Assembly (NCBI RefSeq): GCF_048128805.1
Contig: NC_135998.1
Coordinates: forward strand, 23,245,063 to 23,309,062
Direction: 5' to 3'
Length of the DNA: 64,000 nucleotides
DNA from: Centroberyx gerrardi
Lineage: Eukaryota; Chordata; Actinopteri; Beryciformes; Berycidae
Made by a program: the position numbers and the translations under genes. The notes beneath the pieces are model-generated. The model saw only the letters and a list, made by a program, of their open reading frames with translations, was not told the DNA's origin and made no database searches. The stretch's first letter is position 1. Each line of letters opens with the position of its first letter. This document shows positions 34,427 through 47,299 of this stretch, in pieces.

Positions 34427-37400
34427 CTGCAGGCACGGCACACACACAGGATTCAAATGTTGATTCATTTATGACACACGATACATGAATTGATATAAAG
34501 AATGTAAAGCTATGAAAAAGTTTGTTATAGTTCCCAGGAAATCTCTACATTGAAATTTACCATATACTGACCTATGTTTCATCTGATTTTTATTGTTCTC
34601 CTGTGTGTGTTTTTTATTATTACAATACATGAGAACAACACAAAAGAGTCACAATTCTCTGGCAGGGCAAACCAAATGTTCCATGCTTCTCTTAGAAATC
34701 ACTCAACCCTCTTATGAATGTTTAAATCACAGAGACAACTGTTGCTGTAGCTGTAATAGTTAAGAGGGTCATAAAAGAATCTGAGCACTCACTCAAACTG
34801 TAAGTGAGGAGAAGTTTATAACAGTATTCTCTTAACGGTTATAGCCCAAAGTTTGTGTATTCTCTGTAATTCTCACAGATGAATAGTATGACGCTGACAC
34901 TGGTGCAGCTGAATGAGCTGCTGGGTCATGTCAACAAGCCTAACCTTATTCATGCCTCATTACAAGAGGATTTACCGTTTCATTAAGAAGACTTCAACGT
35001 CATTCAGCTGACTATGCATCTGTAGATCGAGTTTTACATTATTAGCTCACGGAATAGAAATACAATTTTCCTCCTCCGATCGGTAATGGGACCACATGTC
35101 AATCCTGAGCCATGACAATTTTCTGCCAGGGAAATTGTGAAATGAATCCTCCCTTAAGTGTTGCTCATAGTGACTGATGAGTTCATAAATCACCACTGAT
35201 AGCGACCGAAAGGAGCTGCATGCTGTTAAAAATAGATGTCTGAAATCTCTCGAGCAAATTCCAAACTTTAGTGACTGAAAAATAAGTTCCTTGTAATGGG
35301 AGATGAATGTTCAAATGGTAAAGGAGCCGATCGATAAGTGATCACAAAGAGATATGTGAGCAGTTGACTTTACCTCCAAGGGTCAAGTCACAAAATAATC
35401 CAATTGGCCTTGGCTGGACTTTCAACACTAATTTTGATCAATACAGCCATGACATGACTGTTAGGCCTAGTCAATGAAATAACCATAATAGTGACGAAGG
35501 AGCCTCCAATGAAGACAAAACCTCGGGAAGCCTTGAAATAAACAAACCAACCACAAAGAACCTTGCAATTTCTCTAGATTGCAATTTCTCTAAAGACTCT
35601 AGATGCAGATGAGAGGATAAGTCCCTAATCTTTCTTTCACACTCTAATGGCATTGAGGAAAGCTTAGCTTCTCAGGAGTTGCACCTGTCCTCTGTGATGC
35701 AGTGAGCCACTCCTCATATGAAAAACCAGTCAAATGTCAGCCCAAGCCCTCTGGCCAGTCTGCAGCTGAAACCAGGCCAGGGAAGTGTCACGCATCAAAC
35801 ATGGAAGCATTTCATGAACAGTAAAAAGGAGCTGTGGTCATTTCCTTCCTCTTCTTCTACAATGGCTTTAACAGAGATAAGATTTTTACTACACTGCAAA
35901 AATGTCAATCTTAACAAGTCATTTAGTCTATTATCAAGTCTTAAGATGTGGTAAAATCAAGTGGAAAAAATCAGCCAATGGTGCAAGATAACATCACTTG
36001 TTTACAATTCAGTTTTCCATATTTTGAGATATTTCTTGTGAAAATATCTTGAAATAAAGTGAATCACACCACTGGTATCAGCGTCACAAAGTGTTTCTTC
36101 TTAAACATTTATGCAGTGTATCAACCATTAAAAGCCTCATTAAACGCAGCCAAAAATTTTAATGGTTGTTTCTATGTGAAAAACTGAGCCTTCCCATATG
36201 CTGTTTCTCTCTTTTATCACTTTCCATAAAACTCTTAATGGACACCTCACATCAAGCCAACATTCCTTTCAACTCGATGTGCGATGTGACCGGTTTTCCC
36301 AAACTGTAGCATAAATAAACAAAACCGAATGGGCACCAATTCATCCTTTTGAAAGCAATCCTTCAACAGACAAAAATGTCCCCTCAGGCTGATGCCTGCT
36401 TCTCTAAGAACATTGTGTGTAAAAATAATGAACAGATTTATTAATAATGATCGAGCCCTCATGCTGCAATGCTGTCAATGGCAGTTTCAAGTATTCTCAC
36501 AACATTTAACAAGTGAGAAAAAACAAAAGAAATAAGTGACAAACAATAAAATAACAAGCTATGTGTCTGCTATATATTATTTAGGTACTTTCCACATCTC
36601 CCTAGAGTGAGGGAGCGAAGGGGAAATTAAAGAAGGGAGGGAAAAGAATACACACACTTATAAAAGAGAAAATGGGGAATCACTGCACTCACATTTGCAC
36701 AAACAGGCTCTACTCAAACATGTTGATGCACACAGAGTACTGAGACTCGACTGAACAAGCCTTGCTAAAAATAGATGTGCATTTTTTTTCTTCCTTCCCC
36801 AATGCCTTCATTATATATGGAGGTGTGTCTATATTTGGCTTAGCTTTAGCTCAAGTAACTTTCAACACTTCCCATTGTTGTTTTGGGTAGGACAGCTCTC
36901 TAGCTCCGGGACATCTACACACAGTGCCATTAGCCATCGGGTTTCTGAGTTCAACCCTTTCTGCTCTGCTCTAAATGGGTGAGCAGTGTAGCTATGATCA
37001 GCAGGTTTCATACACGCACACGTCCTGGCCTGTTCTGGGGCACTTTAAGCAATCCGCCTTGCCCCGGGCCCCTGGGCGTGCTTTGAAAGAGGCACTTCAT
37101 CTCAGAGGCAGGGAATCGGCAAAAAAGTCATAGATGAATAAGTTTCCATAGAAATGATTGACGCATCTTAATGGGTTTCAGGACAAAAAAACAATAACAC
37201 CTTGCCACCTTACTGGTTTATAATCCACCACGGAAACAGGCAGAGTTCATTACAACTGCAAACACCTGAAAGAAGATGTGAACATCATGAGCGACTCGCT
37301 GTGCGACATGCCATCAACAGTCACGTAACATTACTGAGTCTCTGTTGGGACAGTCTGTTCAGGCGGTAGCAACCAAACTCACCAGGTCCACCTCTCCCAG

Positions 37401-37553
37401 GTTTAGCTGGGCACGGCCCAGAGTCTGCCAGCCCTCCCACCAGAGGGGGCGGAGCTTCACTGCCATCTCTGCTGCCTTCACAGCCGGGAACACTTCCTGG
37501 AGGGTGGTCAGCACCTGTAGGTCCGACACAGCACAAGGGGTAAAGGCTCTTTG

Positions 37554-37587
<34 letters not shown>

Positions 37588-39887
37588 ACTGTATGTGCTC
37601 ATGGTGAGTATGGAGTTACTTTCAAAAAGGACAAAAAAATGGGATTCCCAACATCAACCTTTTATGTGCACAATAAAGTATCACTATATCATATTTTGTA
37701 AGGACATTGAGATGCAGCTTCTGTAGCTGACCCTGACCTCTGACCTCCCTGGAAGGACACAAGCAAGAAGACATATTTTTCCTTACAGGAACAACAGAGT
37801 ATCACAAGAAGACTTCTCCAGGTCAACTGCAGAAAATAATGATGGATAGCCTCACCAAGAAAACCCTCTCCAATCATTTCCCGCATCGTGCACATAACAT
37901 ATAATGTACTGTAAACCCCTTACACAAATCAAATTGGAAGATAGATCTCATAAAAAATAAGACGGCAAGATAAGATGACACTTTATCGATCCTTATGGGG
38001 AAATTAGGTCATTGTAAGGCCATAAAGGTTGTGAAGGGTCAAAATGGTAAATTCCTGGAACATTTTCTGAAAAAATTGGTGAATGTATTTGTACATGACA
38101 AATATATGATATTTCAGTTAACTAGCAAATAGCAGCCTAAAGCAAAGTATGTTTGAATAGTTTCTAACTTAACACCTTCTACGAGCTAGTTTTAGGTTGT
38201 AGCTTGATTTAGCATGCTGAGGAGTGTTAATTCACGTATTTTCATTCATTTTTATTGTAAAACGTTTTTTTTTTAAAAAGGACTAGTTTAATCAAAGTGC
38301 TTAGATAACTATTCATCTCTCTGTACACGGCGTGCATTAGTGCTTTTTACTAGCTTTTTGTTGTTCAATGAAAGAATCCCATGTAAAGAGTCAATTCTTT
38401 TAAAGTTCAACTCATAACTACATTGTGATTTTTAATTTCTATTAGAAGGGTTTGCATTTATGTCTGCTTATGATAAGGCAAAAGGTTCATGTTTCTGTCT
38501 GCATTTGACATGGTAAATACAGCCTGTGCAAATAACACCCACAATTTCCCTTTTATTCCCGTTAATTCCCAGGAATTTGTTTCTTCACATTTCCCTGACA
38601 CATGTACACTTATCACCAGAGAGACCACCAAATACAAAAAGACCCTAGACTGTTCCGTGTCAGTGTCAAGGACACTTCAACAAGCAGCATCCTGGTAGAA
38701 GCTTTATCATGGCCTTGACAAGTACAGAGTATCTGTTTGTTTCAAATTGAAAGGATATTCAAAGACAAATGTCCCATATCACAACAGAAACGGGATAAGA
38801 AATGTATTATGAAACAGCTGGAGATCAATTTCTGAGAAAATGATGCCATGATACTTAAAAGTTGAACACGTAACTTTTCTTAGGGTAAATCTACAGCATC
38901 TCCAATGATCTCCTTGAGCTTGACATCATTCATATGGCTAGTAAGAGGTGATGAAAGCTTTGCAAATGGAGCTAATTTCTTCCAGAGCAGAGTGCAGTCT
39001 ACACCCACTAACAGACAGACAGACAGGCAGGCAGGGGGCTGGGCGCATCACGCACAAGCTGATTGAGTTAAATAGGAAGAAAGTGATGACAGGAAGTAAA
39101 CAGCCAATGTCAGCCTCGCCGTCCTCGTCATCTGGCCCAGTGATGGGAATCTGATGAGACCCGCCCCACTCCAGCCTAATGTATGTGAGTAGCATCCAAC
39201 ACTAGAGATCTGACTGACGACAGACAACAGGTGAGGCAGGCTATTCATGTGTAATGAAACACATTAGAACATAATCTAATAAGTAAAGAGGAAATGTAGT
39301 TTTGAACAGCCTACAAACAGAAGTCTGTGTTTCTGTCATTCTTCTAACTGAGTCAAGACATTGGGCAGTTGCAAAAATGAAGCGGCAGTGTTGATTTTCC
39401 AGGCCTGGTCCTATAATGATTTCCTTCTCCAATATCCTATAATGGATAATATCAGGCAGAAAAATGTCACGTGCGTGTTACGGCTATAAGGAGAGACTTA
39501 ATTGTGCAACAGATAGTGAATGAATGAGAGACAATGTGGATCAGAGGGCTATCTAGCTGCCTCTCAATCTCCTACTTTTCCCAGCTGAAAATGGGATTAT
39601 CCATGTTCTCAATGACGCCTGTGTTAGAGAAAACGGTAGAGGAGAGAATAGAAGGCAAGAAAGAGACAAGACAGACAGATATGGTAATACAAAGAGGAAG
39701 TGAAAGGAACAGACTAAGAGAAAGAGACAGACAGAGGGAAAGGAAGCAGAACAAATCCAAAGCTCCTAACTTGATGGGAACATGCCGAAGAGTTTCAGTG
39801 GAGTCAGCACCGCGCTACCTCACTTAAACACATACCGATGTGGCAGCTGGTAGAGGGTCTTGGTGACCATGATGGCCGACACAAAAT

Positions 39888-39928
<41 letters not shown>

Positions 39929-42235
39929 CACCCAAGGAGCAGGGATGGGTAGAGGTGCATAAATACACAGTATGGCCACAAAAAAAATGCTAATGTTCAT
40001 TAACTTTCCCCGTCAGAAGACAGGAATGCAATGTCTATTCTTCACTTAGTTTCAGTGAAGAGTTTATCTTGAAATCTCCATCTGTAAACATTCTGCTCTC
40101 AAAACAAGTCGCCACAAGTGACTGATCTATGCTGGCGATGCTTTCCAGGGCACATCCTGAATACGCAAAACCCCTGACACATATATTCCCAGACCCAGAC
40201 GCAAAACTATACACCCAAACTCTGACGGCAGCTTTTCGATTCTATCTGTAGGCATTTTTTTGACACACTGTACCAGGAAAAAGGAGAAACATGAGACACT
40301 ATGTTCCAGTCATATGGTTAGAGGCAATTTTAACCATATTACGCCAGAACTGGGAGCTAAAGGAAGAGAAGAGGAGGAGTAGAGAGGATAAATAGTACAG
40401 TATTGTTCTGTAATGTACCTGAGACTTCATCTCGTACAGTAGCGGGTCGTCCGGAGTCAGCTGAATGGCCTCGTCCCACTTCTTGACGGCCTCCCAGTGC
40501 CTACAGAAAACACACACACACACACACACACATACACATACAGTACATAAACTGCGGTCCAGATGATAGATGAAGAATATGCTGGCAGCATTAACAAATC
40601 TGATTGTTGAGTTTTTTTTGTTTATGTGATCATGGGGCTCGTCTGCTTGCAACAGGTGTATTGTTCAGAGGGGGAGCTACAGGTGATAATAAATAACCGA
40701 GCATTGGGATGATTTAGTGTTTATTATCTGTTGTCGCTAAACCACTGACCCCAAAACTGACATACTGATTAAAACAAGGCCTAGCTTTGACCTTGAATCA
40801 GGCCCAATTTTGTTGACACTGCATGGATAATAAAGAGCATAACTTGGATGGTGACATTCTACATTAGCACCAATGAATAGCCTCCTCACTTACCATAACC
40901 ATTTTATTAGTCTTATTGTTGCATGCAAACACTGTGAAGTATGAACAACTCATAAAAAGAATTGCATCAAATCATGAAATCAAGCACTCCCTGTCTCATG
41001 GTCTCTGTCTTGAGATCAATATATGTGTTCAGTGGATATTATATAGCCCAACCATGGTAATGTGTATTTGCTTGTTATAGAGGGGTCACTGCTGCTGCAT
41101 TCTTTTCCATTGAGAAAAAGAGTGCTAATACAAGGCAATCAAAATCTAGACTGGTCTTTGTTCTATTGGCTGATCTTTGGGTGAGAAAAGGGAGAATTGG
41201 CTCCCAACACAATTCGCTCCATGGGCTTCCTGAGGCTATAAAGCTGCAAGTGTGCTCTACAATCCTCTCCAGCTCTCTGTCAGAGTGGCCGCACATGTGC
41301 ACACAGCAAGTGAGGGCTACAGTATGAGTTCATCCAAACACAAGCAGGTCCACTTAGATGAATACACAGGTTGGGCAATCAAACCCATTTAGTCATTTGG
41401 TCTGTGACTTGCCTGAGAGCTGTAGCGACGCACTGAGATTGGCTACCAACTCCCGTTGAGTCAAGCACAGAGGTAAATAAACAGGATTTTGCATATATTT
41501 GGGCAGGAGTCACATGTGAATCACGCTGCAACCTCACTTGAAACACTTGTCACCAGTGAAGGCCGCTGACCTATCATGCAAACCTTTGTTTTGGATGGTT
41601 GAATATTCTTTGGGTTTGTGCCCAACAGACATATATGGTTTTTTTTAAACACACTGCGAGCACACAGTTATGCTCTGTTTCACTCTAACAACCATCTCCT
41701 CCTCAAGTCAATATTGACTGAAGACTCATTTCAACTAACTGATCTAGTCAGAGAGCTTGGAAAGATTATCTGATGAATCTTGTCAATGTGCAATCAATGT
41801 GCTTGTCATGTGTACATCCTAGTTTTATGGAGACGGATATCCTGAAGAACTGTAGAGCAATTAAAGCCAGGGGATGAGATCATTAACCAATAACACCAAC
41901 ACTGATTAGTTGTAAAACTATGCTCTGATTAAAAATAGACCCAGGATCAAGCTAGAGCAAACTGTACACCGTCCTTCTTGGACAAACAGACAAGTGAGGA
42001 AATGGAACTGGGGTAGTGTGGAAATCTTAACAACGACAGGCGAGGCAAAAGGCACTTTTTTAAAGCATGTCAGGAAATTAAGCAATGTACCGCTTGAAGC
42101 CTACGAGCTAAAAAAAGGGACTCTCCCCCTTGACATCACAAATCTACTGATCAGTAAGAGAAGGGACAGACAGCGAGACAGACAGGCTGACAGGTTCACA
42201 GGCACACAGAAAGAAAGAAAGAAAGAAAGAAAGAC

Positions 42236-42278
<43 letters not shown>

Positions 42279-45200
42279 CAGAAAGAAGAAAGAAAGAAAG
42301 AGTTCTAAAAATAGGAGGCTGCAATCACTTGTATGTCATACAGGCAACGGAAAAAAACAAAAAAAAAAAGGAAATGAAGATATGTGCATTGTGGTCTAGT
42401 GTTGAAAGGTGTCCATATTGTGGTAATACCATTTGACAGTGTTATGCATAAGAAGTCAACATCCCCAATACATAGTTATGGTAACAACACTAAACCAGAG
42501 TAGAGTGATAAGCTAAATCTAAAACCTAAACAAACATTTTGACCTTTAGAAGATATTGGATATTACAAATATTATCCAAATCTATGTGAACTTTAACGGC
42601 TGATGTTGAGCTATATATGAATTAGATTCAAGAGTCAACTCTCATTCAATGGTGAGCACTAAGTAGGGCACACTAATATATAGGCTACCTACATCTGCAA
42701 TCTATGCAAACCTATAAATTAAGCATTCCGTTTTTTTTGCTGTGGAAATGTTCTCTTCAATGACAGGGGGTCATTCCTCCCAGTTAACATTCCTCTCTGC
42801 ATGACAGTGATAGATAGTTTCATGGTTTAAAGGCGAGAAGAAGAAATACAGTAGCTGTGCCAAAAAGATTTGTGTATCTGTAAATAGTGCTTATAAAATT
42901 GTCCCATACATGGGGCACAATTTTAGACAGGGTGGGAAATGAACACCAGCCAAATGTTACCAAAATGTTGACTGTAGCTGGTGAGACCACGGGCCTATGG
43001 AAAAATAGTGCACAAAAATAAAACTGTGACTCCTAATCCTAATAATTGTACATAAGATAATGTCCACTGACATGAGGACAGAAATGCAATAAAACAGGCG
43101 AAACATTACGGGAAATCGTAGTCTACCCTCATAGGCCACCTACCCAAGCGATGTGACTCAAGGGGGGAATCGGTTCACAAAACAGGTAATGGAGGAGATC
43201 TTCAATTACATCAGGAGCATCTAAACCTTGGTAATGATAGACTGACATCAGAGGTCAATGTAGTTAGAGCAGAAAAAGCCCTGGCTGACATCCTCGTCCA
43301 GACACCATCTCAAACCCCCGACCAGCCATTACGGACCAGCAAGACATCATTTCCGCAGCAGAATCCACTTTCTACTCGCAAACACAATTACAGGCAGTTA
43401 CTGAGGGCAACAACATTACATCTACTGGACTAGGGTTTTCACAAAGTGATTGTGATTTGGCTAAAAAGGTCAATTATCATGGAAGAAATATCAAATAACA
43501 GTTCCTGAATGAGGCCTATTTCATTTTCCCAGTGTCTATAGAAAACAAAAGTCATATACAGGCAACTGGATGGTTTGTTCTGCCAATGTCTCACCATGTG
43601 AGACTCAACAGGTTGCTGCGAGTCTTTTTTTATTTTTAAATGCAGCTACATAGGCTACCACTTAAAATCATTTTATTTTTATCATCATTCATTCATAATG
43701 TTGGCTCTGCAGATCACGGATGGGCCAGAATAGTCAACAACCGACTATTGACTCGGCTTATTGATTTTTTATTTTCCTTTCTTGACATGGACCTATAATT
43801 TATTTTGATTACCAAAGTATGTCATGTCAAGTACATTTCACACTTTGTTACTCGTGTTTTAATGTCTACTAATTTGATACAAGCCAATAAGGCATCAATC
43901 TATAATCCAAACATGCGCACAGTGGCAGGCAGCGCTGCATGCTATAGCCTATTTTTTTTTGTGATGACACCAAAGTTGCCTCATTCCATCAATTTAATAA
44001 AGGTTGTGGAAAGCTATTTTAAATATTCCGTATTAAATCATTCATGCATCATTCATGTAGAATTTGTCATCATGCAGAAATTGCAAACCAGGCCATGGCT
44101 GCAACAGAAGAGAGAGACTAGAAAGATCTTTTATATTTCCCTTTGTCCTTTTTCTCAATTAATTTAAGAAGAAATTGATAAGCATTCTGCCTCAAAAAAC
44201 GCACATTTCATGCTTTTTCATTATTAAAAAAGCCTAGAGATTTATTCTTAAGCCTATCCACAGTTCAGCCTAATTTAAATATAGGCCTTTCTTCACACCG
44301 ACTAGTCAACTAATCATTCGGACAACCGACCAACTAGTCGACCTAGAAAAAATTGACTTTTGCACATCCCTCCTGCATATGAGTATACTTCAGTAGGTCC
44401 TAAAGACTACACTGTCTAGCCTAGATAGGATGAAGAGATGTGCAGGTTGCTATAGCCATATCCTTTTTAGCATCTTCTGCCTGAAAGGCTTACAGTATAC
44501 TGTAACTTCATTATGTTCTTGCATGATGTTTTCAAAATGTCTTTCCTTAATGTTAAATAAAGGTTGACTGGACTGAAGGCCAGCCCCTCTCAGGGTCACA
44601 AGACATAATTGTTTTTATGCCATTGACACTCACAGCCCATCTAATCTTGAGGTATAAAGCTCTTCAGCTTTTGAAACGCACCTGTACCAAAGGGCACAGG
44701 AATATGGAGTCAAACGTCTCCCCTTGCAGTTTCATGCAAAAGCAGTACAACACTCAGTTAAATACAAAGGGGGAAACTCAAGCTCAGATGGCTTTCAGTT
44801 GTTAATGTCTTTAAAATATCAGTTCAAATAATTCTGGATTTCTTGAACGTTTCTCTCCATAACCCAGTCAGTGCAGCGTTACAGACAGAGCTGTGTGTTC
44901 TGTACAATGACGCCCTCCTCTGGAGGATTTCTGATGGTACATGTGCCTGTTTATAGCCAAAGCCAAGCTCCTTTTACTCCATTCTAACAGTCTGTCACAT
45001 AATTAACAAAAGCACGGGTATAAAAGTGATTAAGAGCCGGAAGAAGGAAGGAAGGAGAAAAAACGGTAAGGAGGATAACTAAATTTCCTTGTCTTTTTGG
45101 CTGTCTTTACCAAATCCTTTCTCAGGAGACGAACAGCAGAGGCTTCACTGTAGAACAGAATCATTCACAGGCTCCGGCAAACAGTAAATGTCTCTGGACA

Positions 45201-45961
45201 ATGTGTCTGGGCAACAGGCAAAGGTGAAAGTAAGCCCTTTCTGTCCGGTGCAGCAGACCACCAAAACAACTGATACCAGCTTGCGGTACATAGAATAGCT
45301 AGGATTCAAGTTATAATGCTGACTGCTGTAAACCTGGCACTGATTGTAACAGAAAAGTCTTGAAAAGTGAATAACAGCTTAGGCATGGTAAACGTTTATT
45401 CACTAAAGGTAAAAACAATAGCTGAACCAATATTCAGCATCTCAGGATATCAGTTCAACTTGAATATTACAGCAAATATGTATCCATTATCAACAAAAAC
45501 CCTATAAACACACACACGTTTTACATACAGAGTCAATACTGCCATACAGAATTACAGTATACCTCTGCTTACAGGCATTTAAAAACTAATTTCAAAGAGA
45601 GAGCAGTGACTGAGATTTGTATGTCTGTGTGTGTGTGTTATCTGTGTGCTGTGAGAATTAGGATTACAGCGCTAAAGCTGTCACGGCCTTGTGCACGCCG
45701 AGCACGGAAAACAGCCGACTTAAATGTCTTCCCTTACCTGCCTTGCTCGGCCAGTGCTGCCCCCTCTTCCTTCAGCCTCTTGCTCTTGGCCGCACAGTCT
45801 TCCAGCAGGACCTCCCGGCGCCGCTTGACCGCATGCACCCAGTCCACCTCATCTTCCTTACATGCTACAGCGTCAGCCTTGTCTGCCTCAGCCTCAAACT
45901 GCTGCACCGTTGACTTTGAAACCTTCTCACCGACTTTCCTCTTCCAACCAAATGAAGCCAT
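34052..45961 (-). CDS. ttc33: Tetratricopeptide repeat protein 33 (four coding exons)
   Basis: A small TPR protein; its cellular role is poorly known, and TPR folds bind protein partners. Minus-strand exons 45961-45738, 40500-40419, 37514-37383 and 34426-34052 join in frame to 270 aa (human about 262). The start MASFGWKRKVGEKVSK and the middle (KWDEAIQLTPDDP, LYEMKSQ, WQTLGRAQL, RSFQVAIH) match vertebrate TTC33. Three TPRs lie at about 60-93, 95-128 and 129-162. The C-terminal part has the conserved DYDFESDE and ends LVKARGV. All junctions have GT/AG sites. ttc33 faces ptger4 tail-to-tail with the retrovirus between, and follows prkaa1 on the same strand, as in human. The ATG directly follows a splice acceptor, so a non-coding first exon lies upstream. 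Confidence 0.96.
34427..37382 (-). other. ttc33: ttc33 intron 3 with a CACTA-type MITE
   Basis: A 2.96-kb intron. Apart from the element at 35892-36118, no other gene or RNA is visible. Confidence 0.8.
35892..36118. mobile_element. CACTA/EnSpm-type MITE, 227 bp
   Basis: Ends are CACTGCAAAAATGTC on the left and, as the complement of the right end, CACTGCATAAATGTTT. The CACTGCAAAAA terminus is characteristic of fish EnSpm/CACTA non-autonomous elements. Flanking TA is present on both sides; a full 3-bp duplication is not clear. It has no coding sequence. Confidence 0.65.
37383..37514 (-). CDS. ttc33: ttc33 coding exon, TPR2/TPR3
   Basis: 132 bp, 44 codons, phase 0 on both sides (CTACAG and GTGAGT). 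Encodes VLTTLQEVFPAVKAAEMAVK and the WQTLGRAQLNLGE motif. A GT microsatellite lies just upstream in the intron (37552-37588). Confidence 0.95.
37515..40418 (-). other. ttc33: ttc33 intron 2
   Basis: 2.9 kb. Contains the GT tract at 37552-37588, an inverted copy of the AGGTCA-rich repeat (37725-37752), a TTTATCGATCC...GGGGAAATTAGG repeat start (37978-38010), a CAAGGACACTTCAAC fragment (about 38668) and a CA tract (39890-39928). Confidence 0.75.
37714..38010 (-). repeat. Fragments of the same interspersed repeat as at 628-870
   Basis: The complement of 37725-37752 repeats the CCAGGGAGGTCAGAGGTCAG segment found near 684-731. A TTTATCGATCC start motif lies nearby at 37983. The pieces are rearranged, so this may be two adjacent insertions. 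Confidence 0.45.
40419..40500 (-). CDS. ttc33: ttc33 coding exon, TPR1/TPR2
   Basis: 82 bp between CTGTAG and GTACAT. Encodes (R)HWEAVKKWDEAIQLTPDDP through LYEMKSQ and closes in phase 0. Confidence 0.95.
42210..42300. repeat. GAAA tetranucleotide microsatellite
   Basis: AGAAAGAAAGAAAG units with GACA interruptions near 42233 and 42278. Confidence 0.9.
43718..44369. mobile_element. hAT-like DNA transposon remnant
   Basis: The left end GGATGGGCCAGAATAGTCAA resembles the complement of the right end, GGATGTGCAAAAGTCAA. Both sides carry GACTAGT/CGACTA-rich subterminal repeats typical of fish hAT elements. A target duplication is not clear. It encodes nothing recognisable. Confidence 0.4.
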
Positions 45962-45962
45962 C
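45738..45962 (-). CDS. ttc33: ttc33 exon with start codon
   Basis: The acceptor CTACAG is followed by one G and then the ATG (45961-45959). It encodes residues 1-74 and two bases of codon 75, then the donor GTAAGG. The polypyrimidine tract before it is extreme (see 45974-46079). Confidence 0.95.
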
Positions 45963-45973
45963 CTGTAGGGAGC

Positions 45974-45995
45974 AGAGGGGGGGGGGGGGGGGGGG

Positions 45996-46057
<62 letters not shown>

Positions 46058-46079
46058 GAGAGAGAGAGAGAGAGAGAGA
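45974..46079. repeat. Polypurine/polypyrimidine tract: G22 plus (AG)n
   Basis: G22 at 45977-45998 is followed by (AG)n to 46079, with a single T at 46055. On the ttc33 strand it reads (CT)n then C22 and ends 11 bp before the acceptor AG, so it is the polypyrimidine tract of that splice site. Such mirror-type tracts can form triplex DNA. The C22/G22 length is probably unstable and hard to sequence. Confidence 0.9.
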
Positions 46080-46842
46080 TCACTGACTGTACTCACAACA
46101 ACTCTGGACAATCAGTGGTAAGAGACTTTTAATGTCAAATATCAGAAAAGGGACACATATAGACCCCTAAATGAGCATTTATTTTATTTGTTGCTTAGCA
46201 TGCTATCCAACTACATTCTATTCGACACCCAGATATAGCCTATGCCAGTGGTTCTCAACATGAGGTCTGGGGACCACCAGGGGTACTTGAGGGGGTTCCA
46301 GGGGGTCCCCAGCAAATTGATGAATTGTTAAACTTCACCATTATTTCATTTACAAGAAGTTAACACAATTAGAGAATGTAGAAGAATGACTATTTTGATC
46401 ACAGTCTTCACTGTTATCTATCTAGCTACAATACAGATAGTGATGGAATTCTGGACAAAATCATTTTGAACAATAAAAGTATTCTCAGATTTGGGTCCGA
46501 GAGACAAGATCTCATCAAATGGGGGCCTGTGGCCCTAATGTAGACTAAATTAGGGGTTCTTGATATAAAAAAGGTTGAGAATCACTGGCCTATGCAACTA
46601 ACGTTATGTATCAACCTGGCCTGCTAGCTTTACAGCAAGGTACATTTTGATTATGGCTGCTTTATGTGTACCTGTCAAGTACACGAAATAACCTAAAAAC
46701 TATAACGTAACATTAACCCCTTCCTGACTAACTTCTCGACATCTCAGCCTCAATCGGTACAGCACGAAAATGCACTTGATAATGATGCTGCCTTTCATGA
46801 CAATATAAAGATGCGCTGTTAATTTAAAGCAAAGGGATCATC
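46080..46842. repeat. Tandem duplication upstream of ttc33, unit A (interrupted)
   Basis: Shares ordered blocks with 46876-47240: CAATCAGTG.TAAGAGACTTTTA, then CTATCCAACT.CAT, GACACCCAGATA, CTAGCTTTAC, TTTGATTATG, CACGAAATAAC, CAATCGGTA, TGCACTTGATAATGA and GTTAATTTAAAG. Identity is partial. Unit A carries a hAT insertion (46246-46587). Confidence 0.7.
46246..46587. mobile_element. hAT-type MITE, 342 bp, with 8-bp target duplication
   Basis: Ends are CAGTGGTTCTCAAC and, on the complement of the right side, CAGTGATTCTCAAC (one mismatch in 14). GCCTATGC flanks both sides (46238-46245 and 46588-46595). The 8-bp duplication and the CAGTGGTTCTCAA terminus are diagnostic of hAT elements. It has no transposase. 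Confidence 0.9.
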
Positions 46843-46875
46843 GACTGCATGGAAAGAAATCCACGCTGAGCTGTA

Positions 46876-47240
46876 ATCAACACTGGGCAATCAGTGATGA
46901 GACTTTTATTGTCAATTATCAGAAAACTGCATGCAACTATCCAACTGCATGCTATCAGACACCCAGATAGATTCACCAGTCTGTAATTCTAGCTTTACGG
47001 CACGTAACAGTTTGATTATGCCTTCCTTATATGCGTAAGTTACCCCTGTCAGCACGAAATAACGTAACAACTAGTTATAACGTCTCTGCTAACGTTAGCT
47101 AACCCAGGATGCTAGCCTTTACGTAACGTTAAGCTCCTTGACACCTCAGACACAATCGGTAACGAAAAACATTGCACTTGATAATGACACAGCTACTTTT
47201 AATGGCGATGAAGAGGCGTTAATTTAAAGTAGTAAAACAC
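46876..47240. repeat. Tandem duplication upstream of ttc33, unit B
   Basis: The second unit, colinear with 46098-46842 but without the hAT insertion. It reaches to just before the proposed ttc33 promoter (about 47310-47345). Confidence 0.7.
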
Positions 47241-47299
47241 GGTCAGACAGGCAGGTATACGCACAGTCTTCTGCAGCTGTCCGTGTTGTAGCAAAACAG

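Larger units (their letters stand above)
40501..45737 (-). other. ttc33: ttc33 intron 1 (coding), 5.2 kb
   Basis: Contains a GAAA microsatellite (42210-42300), a CA tract (40508-40531) and a hAT-like remnant (43718-44369). No embedded gene is recognised. Confidence 0.75.

Noticed and set aside
40299..40652. 117-codon minus-strand frame across a ttc33 exon
   Set aside because: Only the middle (40419-40500) is coding; both flanks are intron read-through, including a CA repeat.
45734..46111. Long Ser-Leu repeat frame running into ttc33
   Set aside because: It reads through the intronic (CT)n tract; the splice acceptor before the ATG explains the true start.
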